Numbered from the stretch's first letter, positions 1 to 9,205 are shown. The stretch is DNA of 64,000 nt from Arthrobacter citreus (GCA_013200995.1 CP053688.1:4154001-4218000); one strand, 5' to 3'. The notes: generated from the letters alone by a model not told the origin. Numbers and translations are program-made.

Positions 1-1
1 A

Positions 2-1156
2 GTGGATGTTGTTAAACCACTAAACAAAGATTATAAAGTAACTGTTCCTTTAAAAGAGGGAGAAAACAAAATTACGTTAAGAGCGACTGACCTTTCTGGT
101 AATGAGACAGTGAAGGAAGTAGTAATTAATCGTGCCGATGCTCCAAAAACAACTGGTTGGGTAGTTAATGACGATAATAAAGTTTACTACTACGACGAAG
201 ATGGTAAAATGCACAAAGGCTTCTTAGAGCTAAAACAAACTGAAGAGGATTACACTTGGGTGTCTACTTATTACTTTGACCCATCAACTGGTGTAATGAA
301 AACAGGTTGGTTAGATTTAAATGGAAAACGCTATTACTTTGACCAAGGTGGTTCAATGGCAACAGACATCACGTTTGTTCCAGAAAACAACACGTACTTC
401 TACTTTGATTCTAAAGGTGTAGCGCAATCTGGTATCTTCAACTTATACGGTGATAAAGCATACTTTGATGCAAAATCAGGTTTATTACGCAAAGCTTGGA
501 AACAAGTTGGTTCTAAAATGGTTTATGCAGACAAAGATGGTACTTTACACATTGGTTGGTTAAACAACAGTGGCAAGTGGTACTATTTTAATAAAGATGG
601 CTACATGCAAACTGGTTGGTTAAACGATGGTAAGGACACTTACTATTTAAATAGTAAAGGTGAAAAAGTTACTGGCTGGAATGTAATCTCAGGAAAAACT
701 TACTACTTCAATTCAACTGGTGTGAAAGCAAAAGCTGGTTGGTTATCAGTAAGTGGCAAGAAGTATTACTTAAACAGTGACGGTTCAAGATTTAGCAATG
801 GCTGGAAATCAATTAGTGGCAAATACTACTACTTCGATAAATCTGGCGTAATGAAAACAGGCTGGTTAACAGTAAGTGGTAAGAAATATCACTTAAACAG
901 CGATGGTTCAAGATTCAGCAATGGCTGGAAATCAATTAGTGGCAAATACTACTACTTCGATAAAAACGGTGTAGTGAAAACTGGTTGGTTAACAGTAAGT
1001 GGTAAAAAATACTACTTAAACAGCGATGGATCAAGATTTAACAATGGCTGGAAAAAAATAAGTGGTAAATATTATTACTTCAACAAATCAGGCGTAATGG
1101 CTGTAAATACTAAAGTTGGTAAATATAAAGTTGGAAAAGACGGAGCTAGAAAATAA
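2..1156 (+). CDS. C-terminal part of a cell-wall (choline-binding-type) repeat surface protein, 5' end outside window
   Basis: The gene enters from the left edge, so its signal peptide and N-terminal domains are not visible; the GTG at position 2 is only the first in-frame codon. The first ~45 residues end in a beta-rich Ig/cadherin-like segment (ITLRATDLSGNETVKEVVI). The rest, to the C-terminus, is about 15 aromatic- and Gly-rich repeats of roughly 20 residues (GW...G.KYYYF...G.M.TG), the CW_binding/choline-binding fold. Repeats near positions 790-1090 are almost identical. Such repeats hold secreted enzymes non-covalently to wall polymers. The catalytic or adhesive part must lie upstream. 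The surface location is confident from the repeats; the specific function is unknown. Confidence 0.85.
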   Translation: MDVVKPLNKDYKVTVPLKEGENKITLRATDLSGNETVKEVVINRADAPKTTGWVVNDDNKVYYYDEDGKMHKGFLELKQTEEDYTWVSTYYFDPSTGVMKTGWLDLNGKRYYFDQGGSMATDITFVPENNTYFYFDSKGVAQSGIFNLYGDKAYFDAKSGLLRKAWKQVGSKMVYADKDGTLHIGWLNNSGKWYYFNKDGYMQTGWLNDGKDTYYLNSKGEKVTGWNVISGKTYYFNSTGVKAKAGWLSVSGKKYYLNSDGSRFSNGWKSISGKYYYFDKSGVMKTGWLTVSGKKYHLNSDGSRFSNGWKSISGKYYYFDKNGVVKTGWLTVSGKKYYLNSDGSRFNNGWKKISGKYYYFNKSGVMAVNTKVGKYKVGKDGARK

Positions 1157-1205
1157 GCTTTGACCTTTGAATACTTGCAGTTCTACTAATAATAGATAAT
1201 CCAAG

Positions 1206-1244
1206 AGCATGTATCTGGTACAATACCGGGTGCATGCTTTTTTT
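1206..1244 (+). terminator. Terminator of the surface-protein gene
   Basis: A stem of about 13 bp with some G-U pairs (GCATG... to ...CATGC, CAA loop) is followed by seven T. It lies 50 bp after the stop codon. Confidence 0.8.
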
Positions 1245-1277
1245 ATTAGAGAGAGAAATAAGTCGTTTGAAGCATAG

Positions 1278-1314
1278 AAAAACCACGAGGGAATTAATCT
1301 CCTCGTGGTTTTCA
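1278..1314. terminator. Bidirectional terminator between convergent genes
   Basis: A perfect stem (AACCACGAGG / CCTCGTGGTT) is flanked by A-run and T-run. It lies 26 bp past the stop of the minus-strand permease, so it mainly terminates that gene. Confidence 0.85.
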
Positions 1315-1339
1315 TTCGTTATTAGCTTTTGAAATAACT

Positions 1340-2758
1340 TCAGCTTATTTTAGTTTTATGATCTTGTTGATCATTCCCTAAAACACTTCTCTTCTTACCA
1401 TACAACGCGTAAACAACAAGTCCGATCACCATCCAGACGATAAATCTAATAAATGTAATCTTTGGAAGACTAGCAATTAAATAAGCCGAGAACCCGATAC
1501 CGATTAGTGGGATAATTGGAACTAATGGTGTTTTGAATCCTCTTTTTAAATCAGGACGTTTTACACGTAATACAATAATTGATGAACAAATTAAGATAAA
1601 TGCTGTTAATGTTCCGATATTAACTAATTCAGCTACTTCATTGATTGGAGTAAAGCCTGCAACGAATGCAGTAATTAACCCAATTAGTAAAGTAGGACGA
1701 TAAGGTGTTTTATACTTTGGATGTAATTTTGTAAACCATTTTGGTAATAAACCATCACGGCTCATTGAGAACCAAATTCGTGATCCGGCAAGCATAAATG
1801 AGAACAATACTGATAGAATCCCTGTAATTGCAGCGGCAGAGATAATTAGAGTAATCCATTTCATGCCAATATTACTAAATGCTTTTGCTACAGGTGCTGC
1901 GTTATTAAGTGTTTCATATGGAGCCATTCCTGTAATAATAAGTGACATTGCAACATACAAGCATAAAGCAACACCTAACGATATGATGACTGCTAATGGT
2001 AAATCACGTTGCGGTCTTTTTGCTTCCTCTGCTGCTGTAGTTAGCGTGTCATAACCGAATACAGCAAAGAATACTAGAGCTGCTCCACTCATTACGCCAT
2101 GGAAACCAAAAGGCATGAATGGGTGCCAGTTAGCAGTATTAATGTGAAAGCTTCCTACGCCAATAACTAAAAGAATAATACCTAATTTAATAATAACCAT
2201 TAATGAATTAAATTTAGAACCCATTTCGGTTCCTAATGTAAGTAAGCCTGCAATACCAAAACTAACTAAAACTGCTATTAAGTCTACTTTGTGGCCTGCT
2301 CCAGAACCAGGAGCACCTTGTGCCCATTCAGGTATGTGAACACCTATTTGTAATAAAAACTCCTGCATATAGCCTGACCAACCAATCGCGACTACAGCGA
2401 CAACTAGTGCATACTCAAGTAACAAATCCCATCCAATTAGCCATGCAGTTCCTTCTCCTAATACAGCATAACTATAAGTATAGGCACTTCCAGCCACTGG
2501 TATTAAACCAGCAAATTCTGCATAACACAATGCTGCTGCAGCGCTAGCTAATCCTGCAATAATAAAAGACAAAAGTACTGCTGGACCAGCATGTTTAGAT
2601 GCTGCCACACCAGTTAATACGAAGATACCAACACCTATAATACCTCCTAAACCAATGGCAGTCAGTTGCCATAAGCCTAAAACACGATTAAGTCCAGTGT
2701 TTTTTGCTCCATCCAGTTGAAGCTGTTCAATAGACTTTTTTCTAAAAAATGCATTCAT
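1340..2758 (-). CDS. APC-family amino acid permease (cationic amino acid transporter type, YfnA-like)
   Basis: A 472-residue, very hydrophobic protein with the 12-helix APC layout. The N-terminal signature GLGGIIGVGIFVLTG lies in the first membrane segment and a GYDTLTTAAEEAKRPQRDLP-like loop follows segment 6; both are typical of the cationic amino acid transporter (CAT) subfamily, which includes Bacillus YfnA. Probable role: proton-coupled uptake of an amino acid at the cytoplasmic membrane; the substrate cannot be read from sequence. The ATG at 2758 is preceded by GGGGGAG at 6 bp. It stands alone, divergent from the HlyD-like gene. The family call is firm and the substrate is open. Confidence 0.88.
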   Translation of the reverse strand: MNAFFRKKSIEQLQLDGAKNTGLNRVLGLWQLTAIGLGGIIGVGIFVLTGVAASKHAGPAVLLSFIIAGLASAAAALCYAEFAGLIPVAGSAYTYSYAVLGEGTAWLIGWDLLLEYALVVAVVAIGWSGYMQEFLLQIGVHIPEWAQGAPGSGAGHKVDLIAVLVSFGIAGLLTLGTEMGSKFNSLMVIIKLGIILLVIGVGSFHINTANWHPFMPFGFHGVMSGAALVFFAVFGYDTLTTAAEEAKRPQRDLPLAVIISLGVALCLYVAMSLIITGMAPYETLNNAAPVAKAFSNIGMKWITLIISAAAITGILSVLFSFMLAGSRIWFSMSRDGLLPKWFTKLHPKYKTPYRPTLLIGLITAFVAGFTPINEVAELVNIGTLTAFILICSSIIVLRVKRPDLKRGFKTPLVPIIPLIGIGFSAYLIASLPKITFIRFIVWMVIGLVVYALYGKKRSVLGNDQQDHKTKIS

Positions 2759-3408
2759 TCATGACTCCCCCTTTTTGTGAATAATCTGTATTTTTTGTAA
2801 ATAACTGCGCGTGAAACAAAATTCTGTGCAGTAATTAATAAATTTGAAGCGGGAGAGTTTGACTAATTCCCAAATTCATTGATGGAGATAAATACTTTAG
2901 CATACTAGTAATCTATTTCTTGTTGAAAACATTATAATTATATTGGAAAAATTATCCTATTACCTGAGGATTTATTTCGTATTGTAACATAGTTCAATAA
3001 TACTACGCAATAATAGTATGAATCTTTTAAATATTGTATTTTTGTTTGACTGTATATTATTTCTTACTATTCCGATTAAAATGTATGCTGAAATACATAG
3101 GTGTAACAAGGGAGAATGCGACTTTTTAATTAGATGTCTCTAAACTTATTTTTCTTCTAAAATTTGAGATAAAAAAATCTAAAAAATTTTTTAGTTATAT
3201 TAATTTAAATATTCTGAAATATAAAAAAATAAGTAAACTGAGCGAATATACCTATTAAAATGAACAAAATGTCAATAAAAAGTGATTATTTTAAAAAACA
3301 TATTAAATATTTGTCATTTTCTAAAAAATCTCCTTGAAACACCATTTAAAAAAATAGACAATAGACTATGGAGAAGTAGTTTTTTTGTAATGAGGAAGGG
3401 GTATAGTT
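2759..3408. other. 650-bp AT-rich intergenic region between divergent genes
   Basis: No ORF with a ribosome binding site, no stable hairpin and no recognisable operator. It must carry the promoters of the permease (minus) and the HlyD-like gene (plus), but I could not pick a convincing -35/-10 pair for either. The part from 3120 to 3350 is extremely A/T-rich. Confidence 0.5.
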
Positions 3409-4680
3409 ATGGAATCGGCGAAAAGAATTGACGAGGAAAAAGAACAAGTAAAAATAATTACACCAAACCAGAAGAAGTATATTTTAATAGGAGTCATTGT
3501 TCTTTTAATCGTTTCCGTGATTCTTAGCGTAACAGTAGTTGAAGTTAGAAAAAGTAAATCAGAAACATTACAGTTTATCAGTCCAGCAGTTAAAAGTTTT
3601 ACAAAGACTGAAACTGTGTCCGGTCGCGTAGTTCAAAGTCATACTGATACAATTTATGTAAATCCAACTAAAGGATCTATAAATGAAATTTTCGTAAAAG
3701 AGGGAGATACAGTCACTAAAGGACAAAAACTTTTTTCTTATGAAAATACTACTCTAGCAGCTGAACTTGGACAAGCTGAAGTTAATAAGAAACTAGCAGA
3801 AACTAGCGTTACTCAGAAAAAAGAACAAGTTTCTTCGCTAGAACAAGACATTCAAAGCGCAAGCACGGAGACTGAGTCTAATACAACTGATGAAAATAAA
3901 ACAACAGATAAATCAACAGATAAAACTGAGACTACAACTAATGCAGTAATAATTCAAACACTTCAAGCTGAATTAAATACTGCGAAAGAAGAATTGAATG
4001 CAGCAGAATTAAAAGTAGAACAATACACACTTGAAGCTGAAAAATTAAAGGCACAACAAGGATCATTAACTGTTAATAGCAATAATGAAGGTGTTGTACT
4101 TAACTTGAACAAAGACATTGGTCAAGGCTTTAAAGCAACAGATAAACAACAAATTTCAATTATGCAAATTGCTTCAAATGAACCTTTCCAAATTGAAGGA
4201 AAACTAACAGAAGAAGAAAAATCAAAAATTGAACCAGGTCAACCGATTAAAGTTACTTCAAAGATTGTTGGAAATACTAACTGGAAAGGAAGTATTTCAG
4301 AGGTTAGTAACTATCCTATGAACAATACATCCACTGATCAAGAAAAGGACTCAAAGAAAGAATCAAATGCATACTACACTTTTAGAGCAACTTTAGATTC
4401 ACAAGAAAAACTATATCCTGGCTACGAAACAAATCTTAACGTTGTAGTAGAGTCAAAAGATTTATTATCAGTACCTGCAACAAGTGTTAAGGGATCAGGG
4501 AAATCAAAATACGTGTATCTGCTTAAAAAAGGTAAAATAGTTAAACAAAATGTCAAGATTGGCCAAAAACAAGGGAAATATGTTGCTATCCTTAAAGGAG
4601 TAAAGGAAGGGGATAAAATAGGTAAAAATCCTTCCTGGACTGTCCGCGCTGGAACTAAGATTGATTTAGATAAGAAATAA
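3409..4680 (+). CDS. HlyD/RND-type membrane-fusion (efflux adaptor) protein, orphan
   Basis: A 423-residue protein. Residues ~24-46 form one N-terminal membrane anchor (ILIGVIVLLIVSVILSVTVV). A beta-barrel/lipoyl-like half follows (GSINEIFVKEGDTVTKGQKLFSYE), then a long coiled coil (~120-225) split by a Thr/Ser/Lys-rich linker, the second lipoyl half, and a C-terminal beta domain. This is the layout of YknX/MacA-type adaptors, which couple an ABC permease to the outside. No ABC ATPase or permease gene lies beside it; the usual partner genes are missing here and the next ~830 bp hold no gene. The ATG at 3409 has GGAAGGGG 7 bp upstream. The family is confident; the transported substrate and partner are unknown. 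Confidence 0.82.
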   Translation: MESAKRIDEEKEQVKIITPNQKKYILIGVIVLLIVSVILSVTVVEVRKSKSETLQFISPAVKSFTKTETVSGRVVQSHTDTIYVNPTKGSINEIFVKEGDTVTKGQKLFSYENTTLAAELGQAEVNKKLAETSVTQKKEQVSSLEQDIQSASTETESNTTDENKTTDKSTDKTETTTNAVIIQTLQAELNTAKEELNAAELKVEQYTLEAEKLKAQQGSLTVNSNNEGVVLNLNKDIGQGFKATDKQQISIMQIASNEPFQIEGKLTEEEKSKIEPGQPIKVTSKIVGNTNWKGSISEVSNYPMNNTSTDQEKDSKKESNAYYTFRATLDSQEKLYPGYETNLNVVVESKDLLSVPATSVKGSGKSKYVYLLKKGKIVKQNVKIGQKQGKYVAILKGVKEGDKIGKNPSWTVRAGTKIDLDKK

Positions 4681-4807
4681 AAGAGAATATCACTTTAGGG
4701 AATATATTATCTGCTATGGAACAATCGGTGTGCGGGCGGAATATTGGGAGTCGGGATTTAAATTTCCAATGAACTCCTTTCGTTCACCGTAGTTTAGAGA
4801 AAAATAA

Positions 4808-4846
4808 AAAACAGCGACTGTCTTAATGATGGTCGCTGTTTTTTAT
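4808..4846 (+). terminator. Terminator of the HlyD-like gene
   Basis: A 9-bp stem AACAGCGAC / GTCGCTGTT is followed by a T-run, about 130 bp after the stop codon. Confidence 0.8.
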
Positions 4847-4986
4847 TTACTTAAAAATGATTTTGTTTTAACTATAGATAATTAATCCAATTAGCATAAA
4901 AAGAGTAATTATTAATAAGACTACTCCACCAAAACGTGTACTACTTAAATACAAAATAGTAAGAATATGTGAAAGGTCTCTTTATA

Positions 4987-5148
4987 TTGATTGAGTAAAA
5001 TAAGTAATGGAGAAATAAGAATAGAGGAATCGCAAATTAGAGATCTAATAGGCAATTAAACAAGTTGGAGTTACAAATAAAACAGCCAACTGCAAAATAA
5101 AATTGAAGAATCGCAAATAAATTTTGAGAATCGCAAATAAAACAATAT
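4987..5148. repeat. Degenerate tandem array, ~20-bp period (array A)
   Basis: The motif GAATCGCAAAT starts at 5027, 5108 and 5128. Degenerate versions lie between them at about 5047, 5068 and 5088, giving a period near 20 bp. Looser copies may extend left to about 4987. It lies between convergent genes, past the upstream terminator. See arrays B, C and D. Confidence 0.6.
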
Positions 5149-5420
5149 AATACCCATACCGGTTAGGATATATGTTTCATAATTGTATAAAATCGGCTTA
5201 TTTTAAAGGGAAAGCTAGCAAATTTCCCGTAATTCTATCTAAATCGAACAAAAAAACGATGAAATCTACTAGTTATCTATAAAAATAGGTCGTAATACCA
5301 ATTACAACTGAAAATCAACACCGTGATACCCCTCTACTATATGAATAGTTTATGTAGTAAAAATTATGTTTAAAAACCAATCCAATACTCCATATAAAAT
5401 CATTTATTCTACTATATAGA
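5149..5420. other. Intergenic sequence with no recognised content
   Basis: AT-rich stretch between array A and the terminator of the MFS gene. I see no ORF with a ribosome binding site and no hairpin of note. Confidence 0.5.
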
Positions 5421-5472
5421 AAAAGAGGCGCAGATTCATCAGTTCCCCAAACTGATGAGACAGCCCCTTCTT
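5421..5472 (-). terminator. Terminator of the MFS transporter gene
   Basis: An 8-bp stem CATCAGTT / AACTGATG with a short C-rich loop, extended by an imperfect GC-rich outer stem. On the minus strand it runs into a T-run. Confidence 0.65.
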
Positions 5473-5516
5473 ACTAATAGAACATTTATTAAAGCGTTTT
5501 CAAAAAAATGAAAAAA

Positions 5517-6809
5517 TTAAGCGTTTATTTTCTGTGGAGGAAGTGGAATAGCACGTAATTCAGTTGCTTCTTCTTTAATAGAAAATAAATATGCGATCAA
5601 ACCTAAAAGAGCTGTGATAATTAACATGAAAATTGAAGTAGTGAAGCTGCCACCTGATGAATCGCGTAACCAACCCATGATATAGCTAGAAAATCCACCC
5701 ATTAAGTTTGTAAATCCGATTAAACCTGCGGCGCGACCGGCCGTTTCTTGTGTTGAATATTTTACTAAGAACATATTACTTAGATGGAAGACGCCTCCTT
5801 GGCATCCCATTGCTAGCCCCATGCAAACCCCTGCTATTATTGCATTTGGAACAAAGACTGCTGTAGTCAAGAAGATGACCGTCAGTGAGAATAGTATTGC
5901 CGCCATTAAACTTGGGCGTCTTGTTTTATCCGCAAGAAAGCCACATATGAGTACAAAGCCAAGTGCAAATAACCATGATAGGGAAGTGATGCTTGTCATA
6001 CCTTCACGCGCAAATCCTTTTGCCTCGATCAAATACGTTGGTAGCCAAATGCTAATTCCGAAGAAAAGGAAAGAGCAGACTAACATGCCAAACCAAACAA
6101 TCCAGAAGCGATAGTCTTGAATAAAATTTTTATTTCCATTTGAACCTTTTTCATATTCTTCAAAATCAACTGGACGTTGGATTAAAGCCAGTTCTTCATT
6201 ACTAACCCACGGATGTTCTTCAGGTGTATTCCTTGTAAGAAAAATAAACATAGGTATATTAATGACTAGGTTAAATCCAGCTAGTATAAAGAAAGCTGCA
6301 TGCCAATGAAGTGATGAAATAACAAGGACTAATATGACTGCTCCAATCGCTGGTCCTAAATAGTTACCTGTAAGCCAAGATGCTTGGGCACGCCCTAATT
6401 CGCGTTTGTTGAACCAAGCCGAAATAAATTTTCCAGAAACAGGAATCATCATCCCTTCTGAAAATCCAAGAATAATTCGACTTATTATAAATGTTTCATA
6501 TGTAGTGGAGAGACCGGACGAGAACATAGTAAGAGACCAAACAAATAATCCAGCTATAGCCGTTTTTCTCGCACCAAATTTATCAATAATGAATCCCCAA
6601 AAAAGATTCGAAACTCCATAAGCGATTGTAAAAACAAATGAAAGAAGTCCAATTTTTGCATTTTTGTCAATGCCCGTCATACCAAGTGCTTTTAAGAATC
6701 CTGGATCTGTTTGTATGACTGAAATGCCTACTTTATCAATTTGTCCGAAGAACCAAAAGAAAAAGATTGGTAAAGCAATTAAAAACCATCTTTTTTGACT
6801 TTTTAGCAT
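5517..6809 (-). CDS. MFS transporter, anion:cation symporter (ACS) family, probable importer of the aromatic substrate
   Basis: A 430-residue protein with 12 predicted membrane segments. The loop after helix 2 carries the MFS signature DKFGARKTAI, and the overall pattern matches the ACS family, which imports organic anions such as hexuronates, phthalates and hydroxyphenylacetate. I start at ATG 6809 (MLKSQKRW...), with GGAGAGAG 7 bp upstream; a longer reading to 6902 adds a non-homologous-looking leader. It is divergent from the hydrolase-iclR genes and has the same 18-bp operator in its promoter, so it probably brings in the substrate of the 7.3-18.3 kb enzymes. The family is sure; the substrate is inferred only. 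Confidence 0.85.
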   Translation of the reverse strand: MLKSQKRWFLIALPIFFFWFFGQIDKVGISVIQTDPGFLKALGMTGIDKNAKIGLLSFVFTIAYGVSNLFWGFIIDKFGARKTAIAGLFVWSLTMFSSGLSTTYETFIISRIILGFSEGMMIPVSGKFISAWFNKRELGRAQASWLTGNYLGPAIGAVILVLVISSLHWHAAFFILAGFNLVINIPMFIFLTRNTPEEHPWVSNEELALIQRPVDFEEYEKGSNGNKNFIQDYRFWIVWFGMLVCSFLFFGISIWLPTYLIEAKGFAREGMTSITSLSWLFALGFVLICGFLADKTRRPSLMAAILFSLTVIFLTTAVFVPNAIIAGVCMGLAMGCQGGVFHLSNMFLVKYSTQETAGRAAGLIGFTNLMGGFSSYIMGWLRDSSGGSFTTSIFMLIITALLGLIAYLFSIKEEATELRAIPLPPQKINA

Positions 6810-6971
6810 TAAAGTTCTCTCTCCTTTAAAATCAATTAAATTCGTTAAAAATTTGGAAGGAAAAAGCAGAATCAACGTTAATCTAGCAGATGTGAAGTTC
6901 AAAAGATATGTTTTGAGACCTCACGTTTTTATTTTGGCTCAACCTTAATTATCAACTCCTTTTGATTTTTT

Positions 6972-6989
6972 TGTTTTAAATATAAAACA
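6972..6989 (-). promoter_or_regulatory. Operator 1 of the aromatic regulon (probable IclR site)
   Basis: TGTTTTAAATATAAAACA, an inverted repeat whose minus strand fits TGTTTTnTATnTRAAACA exactly. It lies between the MFS promoter and its start codon. Confidence 0.7.
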
Positions 6990-7022
6990 GTGTTTCATTT
7001 TTCGTAATATGAAACTCTTTTA

Positions 7023-7051
7023 AAGATAAAATAATTAGAAAAGTTTGTCAA
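7023..7051 (-). promoter_or_regulatory. Sigma-A promoter of the MFS gene
   Basis: On the minus strand, TTGACA (7051-7046), a 17-bp spacer, then TATCTT (7028-7023). The -35 is perfect and the -10 is weak (4/6). Operator 1 lies about 27 bp downstream of the expected start site. Confidence 0.55.
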
Positions 7052-7138
7052 TTAAGAATTCATTAAAAATACTTTCCAAATTTTGTATTAAAAAACATTA
7101 AACCAGCGTTTTTCAGTGATTTGATAAAAATAGAATTA

Positions 7139-7167
7139 TTGACAATAAATTCTGATAAATCTATAAT
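7139..7167 (+). promoter_or_regulatory. Sigma-A promoter of the hydrolase-iclR transcript
   Basis: TTGACA (7139-7144), a 17-bp spacer, TATAAT (7162-7167): a consensus promoter. Confidence 0.85.
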
Positions 7168-7182
7168 TCAATTTGAAAAACA

Positions 7183-7200
7183 TGTTTTTTATATGAAACA
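7183..7200 (+). promoter_or_regulatory. Operator 2 of the aromatic regulon (probable IclR site)
   Basis: TGTTTTTTATATGAAACA begins about 9 bp after the expected transcription start, a position suited to repression. It matches operators 1 and 3. Confidence 0.72.
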
Positions 7201-7275
7201 CATTGTTTTTAAATCCTCATGGATTAATCAATTTAGTAGACTTTGAGTAGAGAAAATAGAGCGGAGGTACTGTGG

Positions 7276-8079
7276 ATGCCAATTAGTCATTTAAATGATT
7301 TATCAATTAATTATCAAGAGTCAGGTAATGGACAAGTGCTAGTAATACTACATGGTTTAGGAAACAATTCTCAGTCATGGAAGCATCAATTAAGCCAACT
7401 GAGTGAGTATTATCGAGTGATTGTTTGGGATGCTCCAGGTTATGGTGGGAGTTCCGATTTAAAAGAGGAGTTTCATGAATTTTCCCAGTTTGCGAATGTC
7501 CTAAAAGAATTTTTGGATAGTTTAGGGCTAGAATCTATCAATTTACTAGGCCATTCAATGGGTTCAGCTATTGCAATTGATTTTACGAGCCGTTTTCCGC
7601 AAATGGTCAATTCACTAATTATTTCAGATGCAACACGAGGAGCAGCAGGACTAACTAAAGAAGATAATGAGCAAAAACTTCAAAATAGATTAAACTCTAT
7701 TGATCATTTAGAACCAAGTGAACTAGCTAGAAAGAGAGTAAAAGCATTACTATCTCCGAATGCATCGACTGAGGTTATAAAAGAAGCGGAGCGCATCATG
7801 GCACAGGTACGTCCATCTGGTTATCGTTCTGTTTCCTACTCTTTATCAAACTTAAACCAAATGGAGATTCTATCTTCAATATCTGTCCCAACGCTTGTTA
7901 TGTGTGGGGAATTAGATCAAGTAACACCAGTAAGTGAATCACAAATATTTCACGAGTTGATTCCAAATTCAGAATTTGCTATCGTTCCGAATACAGGGCA
8001 TTTATGCTATCAAGAAGACCCTAAACTATTTAATCAATTCGTGGTAGACTTTTTAAAGAAACAACCAAATGGTCAATAA
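7276..8079 (+). CDS. Alpha/beta-hydrolase, meta-cleavage-product hydrolase type
   Basis: A 267-residue single-domain alpha/beta-hydrolase. The oxyanion segment HGLGN (residues 26-30), nucleophile elbow GHSMGS with Ser94, acid Asp214 (GELDQVTP) and His242 (NTGHLCY) form a complete triad. Length and fold match hydrolases that cut C-C bonds of ring-fission products or hydrolyse esters/lactones. I chose ATG 7276, with GGAGG 8 bp upstream; an earlier in-frame TTG at 7243 lacks a ribosome binding site. First gene of the transcript with iclR, and under operator 2. In this context a role after extradiol ring cleavage is likely but not proven; an enol-lactone or ester hydrolase is the alternative. Confidence 0.85.
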   Translation: MPISHLNDLSINYQESGNGQVLVILHGLGNNSQSWKHQLSQLSEYYRVIVWDAPGYGGSSDLKEEFHEFSQFANVLKEFLDSLGLESINLLGHSMGSAIAIDFTSRFPQMVNSLIISDATRGAAGLTKEDNEQKLQNRLNSIDHLEPSELARKRVKALLSPNASTEVIKEAERIMAQVRPSGYRSVSYSLSNLNQMEILSSISVPTLVMCGELDQVTPVSESQIFHELIPNSEFAIVPNTGHLCYQEDPKLFNQFVVDFLKKQPNGQ

Positions 8080-8131
8080 TGTAAAATAGATTTAATAGTT
8101 GCGATAATATGTATTAGGAGAGGTTTGCTCG

Positions 8132-8926
8132 ATGGATCATGTAGAGAAAGAAAAATATAGCGCAAATTCATTAGTAAGAGGTTTAGAAATTATTAAGCTT
8201 TTTAATGAGGAACATCCTAGTTTGTCACTTTCTGAGATTGCAAAAAAGCTAGGGGTAAGCAGAACAGTACCTTATCGTTTACTTTATACACTTCAGTCGA
8301 TTGGATACTTAACACAGGATGAAAATACGAAGCAATATTCGCTAACTCCAAAGGTTCTAGAATTAGGGTTTAGTTATATAAATAGCTTGAAAATACCTGA
8401 AATTGCACAACCTTATATGGAGTCATTGCGTGATGAAATCGGTGCATCTTGTCATCTGTCGATCTTAGATGGACATGAAGTTGTTTACGTAGGTAGTGCA
8501 CCAGTTAGAGGTGTATCAGCAGTCAATGTGAACATTGGTTTAAGACTACCAGCACATGCAACAGCAAATGGAAAACTACTTCTTGCGTACGAACCAAAAG
8601 AAAGTCTTATGCAACTATTCCAAGTTTCAAATTTAACACCATATACAGATAAAACGTTGACGACTCCTGGTGAGTTTATGGAGCAATTAGAAAATATACG
8701 AAAAAATGGCTACTCTATAACTAGTGGGGAGTTCCATCAAGGCATTCATTCGATCGCTGCCCCAATTTACGGTAGAACTGGAAAGGTCTTAGCTGCCCTA
8801 AACATCGTAGCAACAGAATTGTCTTATCAGGAAGATTTTATGAATAAAGTTGCATTGCCTAAACTACTAGATGTCTCTGTTTTATTATCAAACTATATGG
8901 GTTACAATGGCAGAGTTTCAACTTAA
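8132..8926 (+). CDS. IclR-family transcriptional regulator of the aromatic catabolic island
   Basis: A 264-residue protein. Residues ~12-75 form the winged helix-turn-helix (LSLSEIAKKLGVSRTVPYRLLYTL). Residues ~90-255 form the IclR effector domain, with the characteristic LPAHATANGKLLLA and GEFHQGIHSIAAPI segments. IclR proteins bind palindromes near promoters and respond to small aromatic or organic acids. It lies 52 bp after the hydrolase gene, with GGAGAGG before ATG 8132. Three identical-pattern operators (6972, 7183, 9122) flank it and it is the only regulator in the island, so it is the natural candidate to bind them; this is inference. Confidence 0.9.
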   Translation: MDHVEKEKYSANSLVRGLEIIKLFNEEHPSLSLSEIAKKLGVSRTVPYRLLYTLQSIGYLTQDENTKQYSLTPKVLELGFSYINSLKIPEIAQPYMESLRDEIGASCHLSILDGHEVVYVGSAPVRGVSAVNVNIGLRLPAHATANGKLLLAYEPKESLMQLFQVSNLTPYTDKTLTTPGEFMEQLENIRKNGYSITSGEFHQGIHSIAAPIYGRTGKVLAALNIVATELSYQEDFMNKVALPKLLDVSVLLSNYMGYNGRVST

Positions 8927-8945
8927 GTAATATCGTTAAAGTTAT

Positions 8946-8986
8946 AAATATGGATTCCTAAACAATGGGAATCCATATTTTTTTTG
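8946..8986 (+). terminator. Terminator after iclR
   Basis: A 13-bp stem AAATATGGATTCC / GGAATCCATATTT is followed by a T-run. Confidence 0.9.
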
Positions 8987-9073
8987 CTCAAAAAACTAGT
9001 TATAAACCTTGTAAATACAATATTTTTGTAGTGTTTTACTTTTGTGACATATCAAAATTTTCTAAAAACTATG

Positions 9074-9102
9074 TTGACATGAAAGAAATTCCATTCTAGA
9101 AT
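9074..9102 (+). promoter_or_regulatory. Sigma-A promoter of the main catabolic operon
   Basis: TTGACA (9074-9079), a 17-bp spacer, TAGAAT (9097-9102). Confidence 0.78.
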
Positions 9103-9121
9103 TATTTTATAGATAAAACAC

Positions 9122-9139
9122 TGTTTTGTATGTGAAACA
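9122..9139 (+). promoter_or_regulatory. Operator 3 of the aromatic regulon (probable IclR site)
   Basis: TGTTTTGTATGTGAAACA lies about 13 bp after the expected start site, the same geometry as operator 2. A further AAACATTTTGTTT inverted repeat follows at about 9159-9172. Confidence 0.72.
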
Positions 9140-9205
9140 CAATAAGCTTTAAATACAAAACATTTTGTTTAAAAAAAGACCAAAAACACAGGGAGGATTT
9201 TTAAA

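Noticed and set aside
5487..5504. cre-like TTAAAGCGTTTTCA.
   Set aside because: It has a mismatch in the essential TG and lies past the 3' end of the MFS gene, not at a promoter.
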